From an uncultured Eubacterium sp. (lineage in GTDB: Bacteria; Bacillota; Clostridia; Lachnospirales; Lachnospiraceae), in the NCBI GenBank assembly GCA_910584795.1, contig CAJUBZ010000008.1:1-64000 (forward strand): 64,000 nucleotides of DNA, written 5' to 3'. Of the stretch, positions 18,156-28,021 are shown piece by piece. Below the pieces are notes generated by a model, which saw only the letters and a list, made by a program, of their open reading frames with translations, had not been told where the DNA came from and searched no databases. The stretch's first letter is position 1. Each line of letters starts with the position of its first letter. A program made the translations under genes and the position numbers.

Positions 18156-20078
18156 TTAATTTACCATTTCAAACTTCCACTGCTGATTTGGCTGCGCAAA
18201 ATAATCCCACTGTATCGCATTGCCACCGGCTTCTGTTGACCATCCACCTACTTCCAGACACTTATTGCTATGTTTGTTAATCAGGAATGAATATCCACCG
18301 TCTACAGATGTAATATACCATCTCTGGTTATCAGTATTGTTATTATCCCAGATAATTGCATTTCCACCGTTATCTTTGGACCATCCTCCCATATCAACTG
18401 CCTTTCCATGAATTGCGCTGGTCAGAACATATGTAGAATCATCTTTGTTAAATGACACTTCCCATGTCTGTGCCAATGAACCATTTCCTGTCCACTGTTG
18501 AACATTTGTGCCGCTTGCAGTATTAGAACCGGAAACATCAAGACAAAGACCACTATGACGATTTACAATTCGATAACGTGCCTTTTCAACTTTTATGGAA
18601 GAAACCTGATCATTCCAGTCACTTCCGACAAAAGCAGTGTCTCCTGTGATAACCTTTGTTGCTCCATTAAAATTATCATCTGCATACATAGTCACCTTAT
18701 ATCCCCATGGACATTTAATAGAAGACAAATCATCATTTTTAAATCCCTTTGCCTGTAAAGACGCTAAATTAAAGCTTCCTAAACCAAGAGAGGCTGACCG
18801 TCCGCCATAATTTGCATCCTGGTAAATAACTACATCTCCGGATGCCGGATTAATACCCGGCTGACTTCCTGTATTTCCCTGATTTCCTGATGAGCCACTT
18901 CCATTATGAGTATATTTATAATTTTCTGTATCTTTTACATGCCCGGATGTGTTACAGTATGTAAACCAATAATTTATAGTATCACCTGATTTTAATCCAT
19001 TGATAGTATAAATGGCTTTGGAACCTGACTGTGTCATTCTCACATTCTGCTGCGCTCCACCATTTACAGAATAATGAATATCCGCCCATGAAGAATCATT
19101 TACAAACGCCGTAGCTGAACCCGCTCCTGCTGAATTTATTCCCATACCACTGGCTGGTGTATTTCCGCTATTACCTGTATTGCCTGTGTTACCTGTATTT
19201 CCAGTATTGCTGCTTCCTGTATTATGGTCCACATTGTTTGATGCTGAACTGTTGTATGATGGATTTTCCTGATATACACGAATGTAATCCACTTTCATTT
19301 CCTGAGGAAATGCACTATCATTCACTGCAAATCCAGGCCAGTTTCCACCTACTGCTACATTTAACAATAAATAGAATGGTCTGTGAAATTCTTCTGTGCC
19401 GCCGGCATTATTTTCGATATACATTTCATAAATTTTATTTCCATCCACAAACATTCTTATATACTGACTATCCCACTGTAAACCATATGTATGATATTGT
19501 GTAATATCAAAGTTTCCTGTATTCTTTCCGTAATCTGAATGTCCATTGCAATCCCAATGACACGTAGCATATGTTCTATTTTCTGCATTGATTGCTTCCA
19601 TAATATCAATTTCACCACATGCAGGCCAGCCTACACTTCCAATATTTGCTCCTAACATCCAGAATGCAGGCCAGATTCCCTGACTGGATGGCAATGCCAA
19701 ACGTGCCTCAACATATCCATATTTAAAAGTAAATTTTCCATTTGTATTCAACCTAGCCGATGTATAATTTCTTCCACCATAAGATTCCCTTTTTGCTCTG
19801 ATATGCAATGCTCCACCAGAAACATATGCATTATCTGTTCTATTGGTATAATATTGAAGTTCATTATTTCCCCATCCACTTGCTCCGGTTCCTGTTTCAT
19901 AACCCCATTTCGAAGTGTCTAAAGACGAACCATTAAACTCATCACTCCACACTAATTGTGAATTTGTCGTTGGCGCTGCTTTTACTTTCTGCTGCGGCAT
20001 TGTAAAAGTTATAGCTGTTACTGCCATTGCCGTACAAAGTACGAATGTTACTGTCTTTTTCATTAACTTTGATATCAT
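18156..20078 (-). CDS. Exported GH16 beta-1,3-glucanase with CBM, crystallin and ricin domains
   Basis: A 640-residue modular enzyme. Signal peptide about 1-35. The GH16 domain spans about 42-275 with GEIDIME; Glu156 is the nucleophile and Glu161 the acid/base, with laminarinase-like surroundings. A Gly/Asn/Thr linker follows. Residues about 310-395 (ADIHYSVNGGAQQNVRM) resemble a CBM56-type beta-1,3-glucan-binding module. Residues about 415-495 (YQDANYGGRSASL, MYADDNFNG) are two beta/gamma-crystallin motifs. Residues about 500-640 are a ricin-type trefoil (CBM13), with CLDVSG, GKAVDMGG and KCLEVGG repeats. It should hydrolyse laminarin, callose or fungal glucan outside the cell. The strong AGGAGG site fixes the first ATG. 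Confidence 0.85.
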   Translation of the reverse strand: MISKLMKKTVTFVLCTAMAVTAITFTMPQQKVKAAPTTNSQLVWSDEFNGSSLDTSKWGYETGTGASGWGNNELQYYTNRTDNAYVSGGALHIRAKRESYGGRNYTSARLNTNGKFTFKYGYVEARLALPSSQGIWPAFWMLGANIGSVGWPACGEIDIMEAINAENRTYATCHWDCNGHSDYGKNTGNFDITQYHTYGLQWDSQYIRMFVDGNKIYEMYIENNAGGTEEFHRPFYLLLNVAVGGNWPGFAVNDSAFPQEMKVDYIRVYQENPSYNSSASNNVDHNTGSSNTGNTGNTGNTGNSGNTPASGMGINSAGAGSATAFVNDSSWADIHYSVNGGAQQNVRMTQSGSKAIYTINGLKSGDTINYWFTYCNTSGHVKDTENYKYTHNGSGSSGNQGNTGSQPGINPASGDVVIYQDANYGGRSASLGLGSFNLASLQAKGFKNDDLSSIKCPWGYKVTMYADDNFNGATKVITGDTAFVGSDWNDQVSSIKVEKARYRIVNRHSGLCLDVSGSNTASGTNVQQWTGNGSLAQTWEVSFNKDDSTYVLTSAIHGKAVDMGGWSKDNGGNAIIWDNNNTDNQRWYITSVDGGYSFLINKHSNKCLEVGGWSTEAGGNAIQWDYFAQPNQQWKFEMVN

Positions 20079-20110
20079 AATATACCTCCTTTTATTTTTG
20101 ATTCCGCTTC

Positions 20111-20128
20111 AAAGTTAACTTTAGTATA
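20111..20128 (-). promoter_or_regulatory. Palindrome beside a -10-like box upstream of the GH16 gene
   Basis: AAAGTTAACTTT (20111-20122) is a perfect 12-bp palindrome immediately downstream of a TATACT -10-like hexamer (20123-20128, minus strand). This position would suit a repressor operator controlling the glucanase gene. The 200-bp gap holds no gene. Confidence 0.4.
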
Positions 20129-20277
20129 AAGGAAATAAAAAACATAGAAAGGTTTCAAATTATAGAAAAAGGGTGCCATTTTATTAAAAATATTTTTAGA
20201 ACGTGCAATATTTAAAAATTATATATATTATTTACATTAAGTAATATGCAAAAACATCTTTTTGGGGGTAATAATCC

Positions 20278-21069
20278 TCACCTGAAGAATTTTAATTGTA
20301 TAAATTTAAATAACACCAATATCAAAATATGTATCGGATAAAATACATAAAAGAAATACTTCCATTTATATTTCCCTGGCTTTTCATTATAAAAAGCAAT
20401 CGGTATGATACTGAACACTCCCAGCCATTGAATATTGTAGCCAAACATCCCCATATTAAAAACAATATTTGATACAGCCTTGCCAATATGATACTTTCGA
20501 AATACATAAAAGCATAATATTAACATAATTCCTGCAGAAGAATAAGAGCAATTCAAAAAATATGCTATAGTAAATCCCAACAGCATTACCAAAAGTTCAA
20601 GAATAGTATTCATTCTTCCTGCACTAATTTTTTTTAACAGATTTTCTGAATAGTTCACTCTGTACATAGATATAAAATCCAATGCCCATATCATCATAAA
20701 TCCTATAAATAATGTAAAAACTACATTCTGATTACCTAAATAAAAAAGTCTGCCAAACATCATATTATATGGAATTTCCGATATTATCGCAAAAACACCT
20801 AAGGTAATTCCATGTTTCACTCGATTACCGGTATAATAAAACCCTTCCACAAGGATAAACGCAAAAATCGGATAACTGATTCTCCCTATTCCCCTTGCAA
20901 TCATATAGGCTGTATGATGATTATCTAAAAATAATATTGCAAAATGGTCTAAAAACATAGTGATAACAGCAATTATCTTTAAAGAAAAACTACTCAGCCC
21001 CCACTTATCTAAGTTTATAAATTTTGCAATGCCTTTCTCATTTAATTCATTCACTTCTTTACACTCCAT
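20278..21069 (-). CDS. TraX-family membrane protein
   Basis: A 263-residue polytopic protein with about seven to eight hydrophobic segments. The N-terminal LKIIAVITMFLDHFAIL and the GRISYPIFAFILVEGFYYT segment are hallmarks of the TraX family, named after the F-plasmid pilin acetylase. Chromosomal Firmicute members are thought to be membrane acyltransferase-like proteins acting on surface molecules. No conjugation gene is nearby, so a plasmid role is unlikely. The substrate is unknown. Confidence 0.78.
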   Translation of the reverse strand: MECKEVNELNEKGIAKFINLDKWGLSSFSLKIIAVITMFLDHFAILFLDNHHTAYMIARGIGRISYPIFAFILVEGFYYTGNRVKHGITLGVFAIISEIPYNMMFGRLFYLGNQNVVFTLFIGFMMIWALDFISMYRVNYSENLLKKISAGRMNTILELLVMLLGFTIAYFLNCSYSSAGIMLILCFYVFRKYHIGKAVSNIVFNMGMFGYNIQWLGVFSIIPIAFYNEKPGKYKWKYFFYVFYPIHILILVLFKFIQLKFFR

Positions 21070-21121
21070 TTTTGTCCTATTTTAATTAATCCTTTGTGAT
21101 TTTATCTCATAAACAGCCACA

Positions 21122-22951
21122 CTATTTTTCACTTATAAGTACTGTAACGCTTCGCCCCGGAACCACCAGTGTTCTCTCAATTTCTTTTTCCGGCTGCTCA
21201 GGACTCGTAGAAAATGCTACCGTCCACCTTCGTTTATTTCTCGCAGACGGTACACCAAATTTTTGTTCTTCCCAGTACATATTATAAGCTATATACATAT
21301 CTGGTTCATCATTTCCTGTAACATCCATTGCATACTTTCCACAATACATTGTTGAAAAATGTCTGTTAAAATGACTAAAATCTGCATACCACGCTTTCGT
21401 TCCATGGTAAGACAAATCCGGCAGTCCATAAGACTTATAATCCATCTGTCTGGTCTCGTCTTTTAAATGTAATACTTTATGCTCTTTTCGGAAACGAATA
21501 AGACTTTTTGTAAATTCCAAGATCTCTTTAGCCATAGCTGTCATATTCCAATTAGTCCATGAAATCTCATTATCAAGACAGTAAGGATTATTGTTTCCTT
21601 TTTGTGAGTTGCACATCTCATCACCTGCATATATCATTGGAACACCCTGACTTAAGAACACAAGACACAGGGCATTCTTTATCTGCTTCTTTCGAACATC
21701 CATTACCTTACGTTTTCTTGTAACACCTTCTGCTCCACAATTCCAGCTGTAATTATAAACTGCTCCATCTTTATTATTTTCTCCATTTAACTCGTTATAT
21801 TTTCTGTCATAAGATACTGAATCGTATAATGTAAATGTATTGTGATTCGCCACATAATTAACTACAGCCGCTCCCGGTGGATTTGCCTTCACTTTGTAAG
21901 ATATCGTGTTCAGCATATCCTCGTCACCCTTAATAAACTTTCTGGCTGCAATCATAAAGTCATCATTAAAATTTGCAAGGTTTCTTGTAATAGAACTGCA
22001 ATGATAAAAATCTATATCCGTTGCAAAACTATATGTAAAAATCTTTGTAGAAGAAAGTAAATCATCTGTCTGAATCATGCGCATTACTGCTTCTTCACAA
22101 TTCACATGAATTCCATCAATATGATATTCCATTACCCAGTAATGTAAGCAGTCCAAAATTTCTTTTGGATTTGTTTCTTGTGGAAAGTAAAATTCCATAG
22201 ATAACTCAATACCATTTTTATGGAGCTCTCTTACCATATATTTAAACTCCTCTACTTCTCCACCTGCCTTATCAGAAAAAGCATACGATGCTTTTGGAGC
22301 AAAAGTATACCCGTCTGTATACCCCCAGTAATTCAACACCGGATTTTCAATCTGAAACTGTCCACGCATGGATGTAGCCTGTTCTGTTTTTATCTCATTA
22401 AACTCATAAGCTGGCATCAGTTCAATCATAGTGATTCCCAATTCTTTTAAATATGGAATCTTTTCGACAATTCCTAAATATGTACCTTTATGTTTGGCTT
22501 TGGAACTGCTGTGTTTTGTAAATCCTCTTACATGCAGTCTGTAAAGTATCGTATCCTCAAAAGGCACGCATAAAGGTACATCGTTCTCCCAACGAAAATC
22601 ATCTGACACAATACTCGCCTTTATATCTGTAGAATCAGTTCCCCACTGCTTCTTACCAACTAACGCCTTCGCATATTTATCTACAACAACTTCACCATTA
22701 ATGCAAAAGTTATAATCGTACTCCTTGTAGTCGAATCCTGACACAATCATGGCATATACATTTCCAATAACCTGAGCATTTTCGAAAGGGATTCTAACGC
22801 TTTCCCGGCTTTCTCCCTTTTTATATAAAATCACTTCGCAGTTACTTCCCGATTTTGCAGTAATTGCAAAATTAACACTTTGTCCGATAACAGATGCCCC
22901 CATCATCAGCGGATTTCCTCTATACACTCTCAAATCTCTTAACTTGTCCAT
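21122..22951 (-). CDS. GH13-fold protein with degenerate catalytic site (debranching-enzyme-like)
   Basis: The 609-residue protein has the layout of isoamylase/GlgX-type debranching enzymes: an N-terminal CBM48-like domain, then LYRLHVRGFTKH, a (beta/alpha)8 barrel with YWGYTDGYTFAP, LSQGVPMIYAGDEM and NNPYCLDNEISWTNW. Every catalytic region is altered. Region I reads SMEFYFPQ where DVVYNH is expected; region II reads DGIHVNCEE with Asn284 in place of the nucleophile Asp; region III shows KIFTYSFATD, without the acid/base Glu; region IV reads ANHNTFTLYD with Asn371 in place of Asp. The frame is intact and otherwise well conserved, so it is probably a glucan-binding pseudoenzyme. The family assignment is sure; the role is not. 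Confidence 0.78.
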   Translation of the reverse strand: MDKLRDLRVYRGNPLMMGASVIGQSVNFAITAKSGSNCEVILYKKGESRESVRIPFENAQVIGNVYAMIVSGFDYKEYDYNFCINGEVVVDKYAKALVGKKQWGTDSTDIKASIVSDDFRWENDVPLCVPFEDTILYRLHVRGFTKHSSSKAKHKGTYLGIVEKIPYLKELGITMIELMPAYEFNEIKTEQATSMRGQFQIENPVLNYWGYTDGYTFAPKASYAFSDKAGGEVEEFKYMVRELHKNGIELSMEFYFPQETNPKEILDCLHYWVMEYHIDGIHVNCEEAVMRMIQTDDLLSSTKIFTYSFATDIDFYHCSSITRNLANFNDDFMIAARKFIKGDEDMLNTISYKVKANPPGAAVVNYVANHNTFTLYDSVSYDRKYNELNGENNKDGAVYNYSWNCGAEGVTRKRKVMDVRKKQIKNALCLVFLSQGVPMIYAGDEMCNSQKGNNNPYCLDNEISWTNWNMTAMAKEILEFTKSLIRFRKEHKVLHLKDETRQMDYKSYGLPDLSYHGTKAWYADFSHFNRHFSTMYCGKYAMDVTGNDEPDMYIAYNMYWEEQKFGVPSARNKRRWTVAFSTSPEQPEKEIERTLVVPGRSVTVLISEK

Positions 22952-23140
22952 ATGTCTTTCCTTTCCAGCCCGTTTACTCTTCTTTATTAATTTGCTGCTT
23001 GTACCAATTTATACCAGTCCAATATCCACTGAAAACATCAAATACTATTAATCATCATACCATATTTATACTTATTTTTAACGACTTATTTAATAATTAA
23101 TTTATTTTTTTCCGCAAACACCTATATTTCCCCTATAACA

Positions 23141-23169
23141 TTGCTTTAATTTATAAAAACTGATATACT
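23141..23169 (+). promoter_or_regulatory. Putative promoter of the ABC-F / hydrolase pair
   Basis: TTGCTT (23141-23146) and TATACT (23164-23169) are separated by 17 bp, about 40 bp before the start codon. Confidence 0.6.
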
Positions 23170-23206
23170 TTGATGAGCAAATAGTATAGAATAAGGAGAT
23201 TTTGAA

Positions 23207-24841
23207 ATGATAAGTACAAGTAATATTTCTTTACGTTTCGGAAAAAAAGCATTATTTGAAGAAGTTAATATAAAATTTGTTCCGGGTCATTGTTATGGAC
23301 TCATCGGTGCAAACGGAGCAGGAAAATCAACTTTCCTGAAAATCTTAACAGGAGAAATTGAGCCTACCAGCGGTGAAGTAATCATTACTCCGGGGGAACG
23401 TCTGTCCTTCTTAAAACAGGATCATTTCCAGTACGATGACCAGACTGTCCTTGATACCGTTATTATGGGAAACCAGCGTCTGTATGATATTATGAAAGAA
23501 AAAGATGCTATATATATGAAAGAAGACTTTACAGACGAAGATGGTATTAAAGCTTCTGAATTAGAGGCTGAATTTGCCGAGATGGACGGTTGGAATGCTG
23601 AGGCAGATGCCGCCACTCTTTTAAACGGATTAGGCGTAGACACAGAACACCATTACAGTCTTATGAAAGATTTGAATGGTACTTTAAAAGTCAAAGTTTT
23701 ATTGGCTCAGGCATTATTTGGTAATCCGGATATTTTACTTTTGGATGAGCCTACCAACCATTTGGATTTAGATGCCATTGCATGGTTAGAAGAGTTTTTG
23801 ATTAATTTTGAAAATACAGTTATCGTCGTATCCCATGACAGATATTTCTTAAATAAAGTATGTACACAGATTGCTGATATTGATTATGCAAAGATTCAGC
23901 TCTATGCCGGAAACTATGACTTCTGGTATGAATCCAGTCAGTTGATTGTAAAACAGATGAAAGAAGCCAACAGAAAGAAAGAAGAAAAGATTAAGGAATT
24001 ACAGGATTTTATTCAGAGATTCAGCGCCAATGCTTCTAAATCAAAACAGGCGACTTCCAGAAAACGTGCATTGGAAAAAATCGAGTTGGATGATATCAAA
24101 CCTTCCAGCCGTAAATATCCATATATTGACTTCAGACCTGACAGAGAAATCGGAAACGAAGTTCTGACTGTAGAACATCTTTCCAAAACCATTGATGGGG
24201 TAAAAGTTTTAGATGACATTTCTTTTACAATCGGACGTGAAGATAAGGTTGCTTTTGTTGGTTCTAACGGTCTGGCTAAGACTACATTATTCCAGATTCT
24301 TATGGGACAGATGGAACCGGACGAGGGCGATTACAAATGGGGTATTACAACTAGCCAGTCTTATTTCCCAAAAGATAATACAAGAGACTTTGACTGTGAT
24401 GATGTGATTGTTGACTGGCTTACACAATACTCAGAAATCAAAGATGCTACTTATGTCCGTGGTTTCCTTGGACGTATGCTTTTCGCCGGTGATGACGGTG
24501 TAAAGAAAGTCCGTGTATTATCAGGTGGAGAAAAAGTCCGTGTAATGCTCTCAAAACTGATGATAAGCGGTGCAAATGTTTTAGTAATTGACGAACCTAC
24601 AGACCATCTAGATATGGAAAGTATTACAGCACTCAACACCGGTCTGATTAAGTTCCCTGGTGTACTGCTCTTCTCATCAAGAGACCATCAGGTAGTCCAG
24701 ACAACTGCAAACCGTATTATGGAAATTGTAAACGGTAAGTTAATTGATAAGATTACAACCTATGATGAGTATCTTGAAAATGACGAAATGGCGAGAAAGA
24801 GAACCGTTTACACAACAGAAGGAATGGATATTGAAGATTAA
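23207..24841 (+). CDS. ABC-F family ATPase with one degenerate nucleotide site
   Basis: A 544-residue soluble protein with two ABC domains joined by a charged linker (about 245-300), as in YbiT/EttA-type ABC-F proteins that act on the ribosome. One ATP site is canonical: Walker A GANGAGKS (34-41), Walker B LLLDEP, H-loop His210 and partner signature LSGGE (438-442). The other is consistently broken: Walker A reads GSNGLAKT (Ala357 for Gly), the H-loop reads SSRDHQ (Arg492 for His) and the partner signature reads LNGTL (156-160) for LSGGE. Walker B of that half (VLVIDEP) is kept. The start has a good ribosome site. It heads a two-gene operon. Confidence 0.88.
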   Translation: MISTSNISLRFGKKALFEEVNIKFVPGHCYGLIGANGAGKSTFLKILTGEIEPTSGEVIITPGERLSFLKQDHFQYDDQTVLDTVIMGNQRLYDIMKEKDAIYMKEDFTDEDGIKASELEAEFAEMDGWNAEADAATLLNGLGVDTEHHYSLMKDLNGTLKVKVLLAQALFGNPDILLLDEPTNHLDLDAIAWLEEFLINFENTVIVVSHDRYFLNKVCTQIADIDYAKIQLYAGNYDFWYESSQLIVKQMKEANRKKEEKIKELQDFIQRFSANASKSKQATSRKRALEKIELDDIKPSSRKYPYIDFRPDREIGNEVLTVEHLSKTIDGVKVLDDISFTIGREDKVAFVGSNGLAKTTLFQILMGQMEPDEGDYKWGITTSQSYFPKDNTRDFDCDDVIVDWLTQYSEIKDATYVRGFLGRMLFAGDDGVKKVRVLSGGEKVRVMLSKLMISGANVLVIDEPTDHLDMESITALNTGLIKFPGVLLFSSRDHQVVQTTANRIMEIVNGKLIDKITTYDEYLENDEMARKRTVYTTEGMDIED

Positions 24842-24864
24842 CATTTTACAAGTGAGGTATATTT

Positions 24865-25758
24865 ATGAGACCTAGTACAATCACTTATCCACCAGATGGG
24901 ATGAAACCTATCGGTATTATAGAATTTGTTCATGGCATGTGCGAAAAAAGACAACGCTATGAGAAGACAATGAAGTACTTTAATCAGAAAGGATTTATCT
25001 GCGCTATTGCAGATATCAAAGGACATGGAGAAAACATCCTCACTGATGACGACCTTGGATACTTTGGTGATAAAGGGTATAAGGGTTTGATTGAGGATGT
25101 ACACGAATTCACTACGTTTTTAAAAAGAGAATATCCCGGTCTGCCACTAATTCTTATAGGACACAGTATGGGCTCATTAATCTCCAGAGCATATCTGAAA
25201 AAACATTCCAGAGAAATTGATGCCATCGTTATTAGTGGATCACCTTCTCATAACCCTCTGGCCGGTATTGGTAAAAGTCTGATTCGTTTTCTTGCTTTGT
25301 TCCGTGGCTGGCATTACAGAAGTCCAATGATCGAGCATATGATTAATGGTCCTTTTGAAAAACCATTTGAAAAAGAAGGGATTCTCAATGCATGGCTTTG
25401 TTCTGACAGGAGTGTCGTAGAGGATTACAATAAAGATCCTCAATGTGGTGTGCCATTTACTTTAAACGGATATTACGCACTGACAAATCTTGATCAGGCA
25501 GTTTACAGTAAATTAGGCTGGACCAGCAAGAACACTTCTCTGCCTGTAATGTTTGTGTCAGGGGCGAAGGATCCTTGCAGACGAAATGATAAGGCTTTCA
25601 AAAAAGCTGTTTCCCACTTAAAGAACTGTGGATACCCAAATACTTTTTCTAAATTATATGACGATATGCGTCACGAAATATTCAATGAAAAGAATTGTCA
25701 GGAAGTATATGATGACATTTTGAAATTTTTAGAAATAAAAGCCGGTATTGATATATAA
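24865..25758 (+). CDS. Alpha/beta hydrolase (monoacylglycerol lipase / lysophospholipase-like)
   Basis: A 297-residue serine hydrolase. The nucleophile elbow is GHSMGSLISR, the acid lies in VSGAKDPC and the His in DMRHEIFNE, which together form the PldB-like Hydrolase_4 pattern. IIEFVHGMCEKRQRYE carries the oxyanion-hole HGM. Such enzymes cleave acyl esters of small lipids. No signal peptide is present, so it acts in the cytosol or at the inner membrane face. It starts 23 bp after the ABC-F gene and ends in a strong terminator, so the two are co-expressed. Confidence 0.88.
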   Translation: MRPSTITYPPDGMKPIGIIEFVHGMCEKRQRYEKTMKYFNQKGFICAIADIKGHGENILTDDDLGYFGDKGYKGLIEDVHEFTTFLKREYPGLPLILIGHSMGSLISRAYLKKHSREIDAIVISGSPSHNPLAGIGKSLIRFLALFRGWHYRSPMIEHMINGPFEKPFEKEGILNAWLCSDRSVVEDYNKDPQCGVPFTLNGYYALTNLDQAVYSKLGWTSKNTSLPVMFVSGAKDPCRRNDKAFKKAVSHLKNCGYPNTFSKLYDDMRHEIFNEKNCQEVYDDILKFLEIKAGIDI

Positions 25759-25792
25759 AAATCAGACATAGGATTTCCTATGTCTGATTTTT
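25757..25792. terminator. Bidirectional terminator
   Basis: A 16-bp stem (AAAATCAGACATAGGA and its complement) lies between the convergent hydrolase and LRR genes and overlaps the hydrolase stop codon. Confidence 0.88.
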
Positions 25793-25802
25793 GGTATACT
25801 AT

Positions 25803-26969
25803 TTACTTGTTTTGCACCATAAATTTTACTGTTTTTAATGTGTCAAATCCACCTTCATCTTTAACTGGATCATAAAACATTCTTAAGATTACTATTTTTA
25901 GTTTCTTTCCTTCATATGCACTTAAATTAAGTCCATCAAAGCTAAATTTACCTTTTTTATTTGACTTAACAGTTTTAATTTTCTCGCCTTCCTCTGTCAT
26001 TAATACCACATTTTTAATTTGCTTTTCTGTAACTCCGGTAATTTTTGTAGTATTAACATTTATATTTTCCACATTATTTACTTTTAACTTCTTTTTTGTA
26101 TTTTGATGAAACACCTGATTATTTAACCACTTGTTTGGAACTTTAGATGGCAATTTCTTTTTAAATTCTTTCTCGCTTATTTTATTACCCAAAAAAGATG
26201 TATGCTCTAAAACTAATTTTTTATGTTTCTTTAAAGATGGAAGTTTAGTTAATTTATTATAAGATACATCCAGGTCCCACAATCGTGTTAATTTTTCTAA
26301 TCCTGATACAGATGACAAACAATTGTTAGGAACATATAGCCCTGTTAATTTTGTTAATTTTTCAATTCCTTTTAATTTTGTTAACTTTGTTCTTTTAATA
26401 ATTAAGCTGTCTAGTTTTGTGAGTTTTTTTATTTGTCTAAAACTTCTTAAATTACATTTATTAATTTCAAGTCCTGTTAATCCTTTTAATTGACCCAACG
26501 CTGTCCAATCCTTCAATTTAACATTTTGCATATTTAAACTTTCTAGTTTAGATAACTTTTTCAATACATTAAGATTTTTTAATTTGCCATTTCTAATTGT
26601 TAACCATTCTAAATTTGGTATTTTATCAATTCCCTTTAAACTCGCCTGACCACTTATAGGAATTTCTAACCTCCATAAATTCTCAAATTTTTCAAGCCCC
26701 TTTAGATTTTTGACTTTTTTATTTCTATTTTTTTCTATAAAATAACCACCTATAGAATGCACTTCTTCCAAATCATCATCCGTAATCTTTTTATCACTCT
26801 TTTTATCTAGTTCAAACAATATTGCCTGGTATAAGTTTTTATCAGGTATTCCTGTCTTATCGTTGGGTATCACCTTAGCACTAACCACACTTAATGGTAG
26901 CAAAATCATAGATAATATTATTGTTCCTGTACTTAATAAAATCTTTCCTATTAATTCCTTCTTTTTCAT
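25803..26969 (-). CDS. Exported leucine-rich-repeat protein (internalin-like)
   Basis: A 388-residue protein with a signal peptide (about 1-30). Residues about 82-255 hold seven to eight repeats of roughly 22 residues of the SDS22/internalin type (for example LKGIEKLTKLTGLYVPNN). A short capping segment and a beta-rich C-terminal domain follow (about 295-388). No anchor motif was seen, so it may be secreted or held by charge. LRR surfaces usually bind proteins. Many lysines and an AT-rich sequence set it close to the neighbouring protease gene in style. Confidence 0.72.
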   Translation of the reverse strand: MKKKELIGKILLSTGTIILSMILLPLSVVSAKVIPNDKTGIPDKNLYQAILFELDKKSDKKITDDDLEEVHSIGGYFIEKNRNKKVKNLKGLEKFENLWRLEIPISGQASLKGIDKIPNLEWLTIRNGKLKNLNVLKKLSKLESLNMQNVKLKDWTALGQLKGLTGLEINKCNLRSFRQIKKLTKLDSLIIKRTKLTKLKGIEKLTKLTGLYVPNNCLSSVSGLEKLTRLWDLDVSYNKLTKLPSLKKHKKLVLEHTSFLGNKISEKEFKKKLPSKVPNKWLNNQVFHQNTKKKLKVNNVENINVNTTKITGVTEKQIKNVVLMTEEGEKIKTVKSNKKGKFSFDGLNLSAYEGKKLKIVILRMFYDPVKDEGGFDTLKTVKFMVQNK

Positions 26970-27079
26970 AGCTATGTCCTCGTTCTTTTCTATTTATTAT
27001 ATCTGTTAAACGTCGTTATTGTTAATATTATTTCAACATTTTTTCTAGCACCATGTTATATTTATATCAAAATATATAA

Positions 27080-28021
27080 CTAATTAATATTTGCATTTCT
27101 TACATATGATGTAACAGTTCCGCCATTACTTTGAACATATTGTGACAAACGTTTTTTCAAAAACAATTCACTATTACTAGTATATGTTTGATCTTCCAAT
27201 GCATTTATTATTTCAGCACAATCGCCATAATTATTTGTCAATAAACAATCTATACTATAATCCACTGCATGCTTCGCCACTCCCCAGCGTCCTTTAACAA
27301 TAGCTGTATCATCTGCTCCCAAGATTTGATTACTACTAGGATTGCTATGAACTATCATTTTATTATCTGATTTTCTATATGTTTTATGAGCAAATGTATC
27401 TGATAATATATGAAGTGCAATTCCCCATGTAAAATATTTCTTGTTTTTATTAGTGTTTGAAACATTCAGATCAGAAAAAATCTTGTTCCATGTGACTTCT
27501 CCTGCCCCTTTACCTTCGAAATCCCATTTAATCCATTCATAACTAGCTTGTCCAAGTCCCTTAATGGTGCTTCTATTTATTGTTGAAGCATTCCCGTTAT
27601 TTAAGGCAATCCTTGTCACAAATTCATAACATGATATATAATTTGTATCATTACCACCAATATCTATATATCCACCGTGATATTCCGCATTATCATCAAG
27701 ACCATTCATTCCAGATTTAGCACTGTCTGGATAAACTGCTCCTTCTTTTAGAATATTTAACTCTGTTGTCGTCAACCCATCGTTTTTCGCACCATTTGTA
27801 ACAAGATCTTGATGCCTGGTCTTTACCCATCTACCTTCTACATAAGCTGAATCATCTTCAATTCCATCAAATATCTCTACTGCTTCATCATTCTCTGGTA
27901 TAAGTTCTTTACTTGCCAAATTTATTTCAACAAAATTGTCCTCAAACTCATCATAAATCTGTGATGCATACTCTACATCTAAAAGACCACAATCATTTGT
28001 ATTTTCAATATTTTTTGAACT
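27080..28021 (-). pseudogene. C-terminal part of a split S8 protease, zinc-phospholipase-C-like region
   Basis: This frame continues directly from the protease frame upstream after a single TAA, with no frame shift. The first residues (SSKNIENTNDCGLLDVEYA) match the usual end of a subtilisin domain. The rest, about 280 residues, includes WGIALHILSDTFAH, which resembles the His/Asp metal-binding motif of zinc-dependent phospholipase C-like domains. A TTG at 27919 could start a shorter protein, but no strong ribosome site was seen. It is read as the lost tail of one ~703-residue protein; independent translation or stop read-through are alternatives. Confidence 0.6.

Noticed and set aside
20278..21069. 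Conjugative element marker (TraX)
   Set aside because: No relaxase, coupling protein, pilus or integrase gene lies nearby; chromosomal TraX-family genes are common in Firmicutes.
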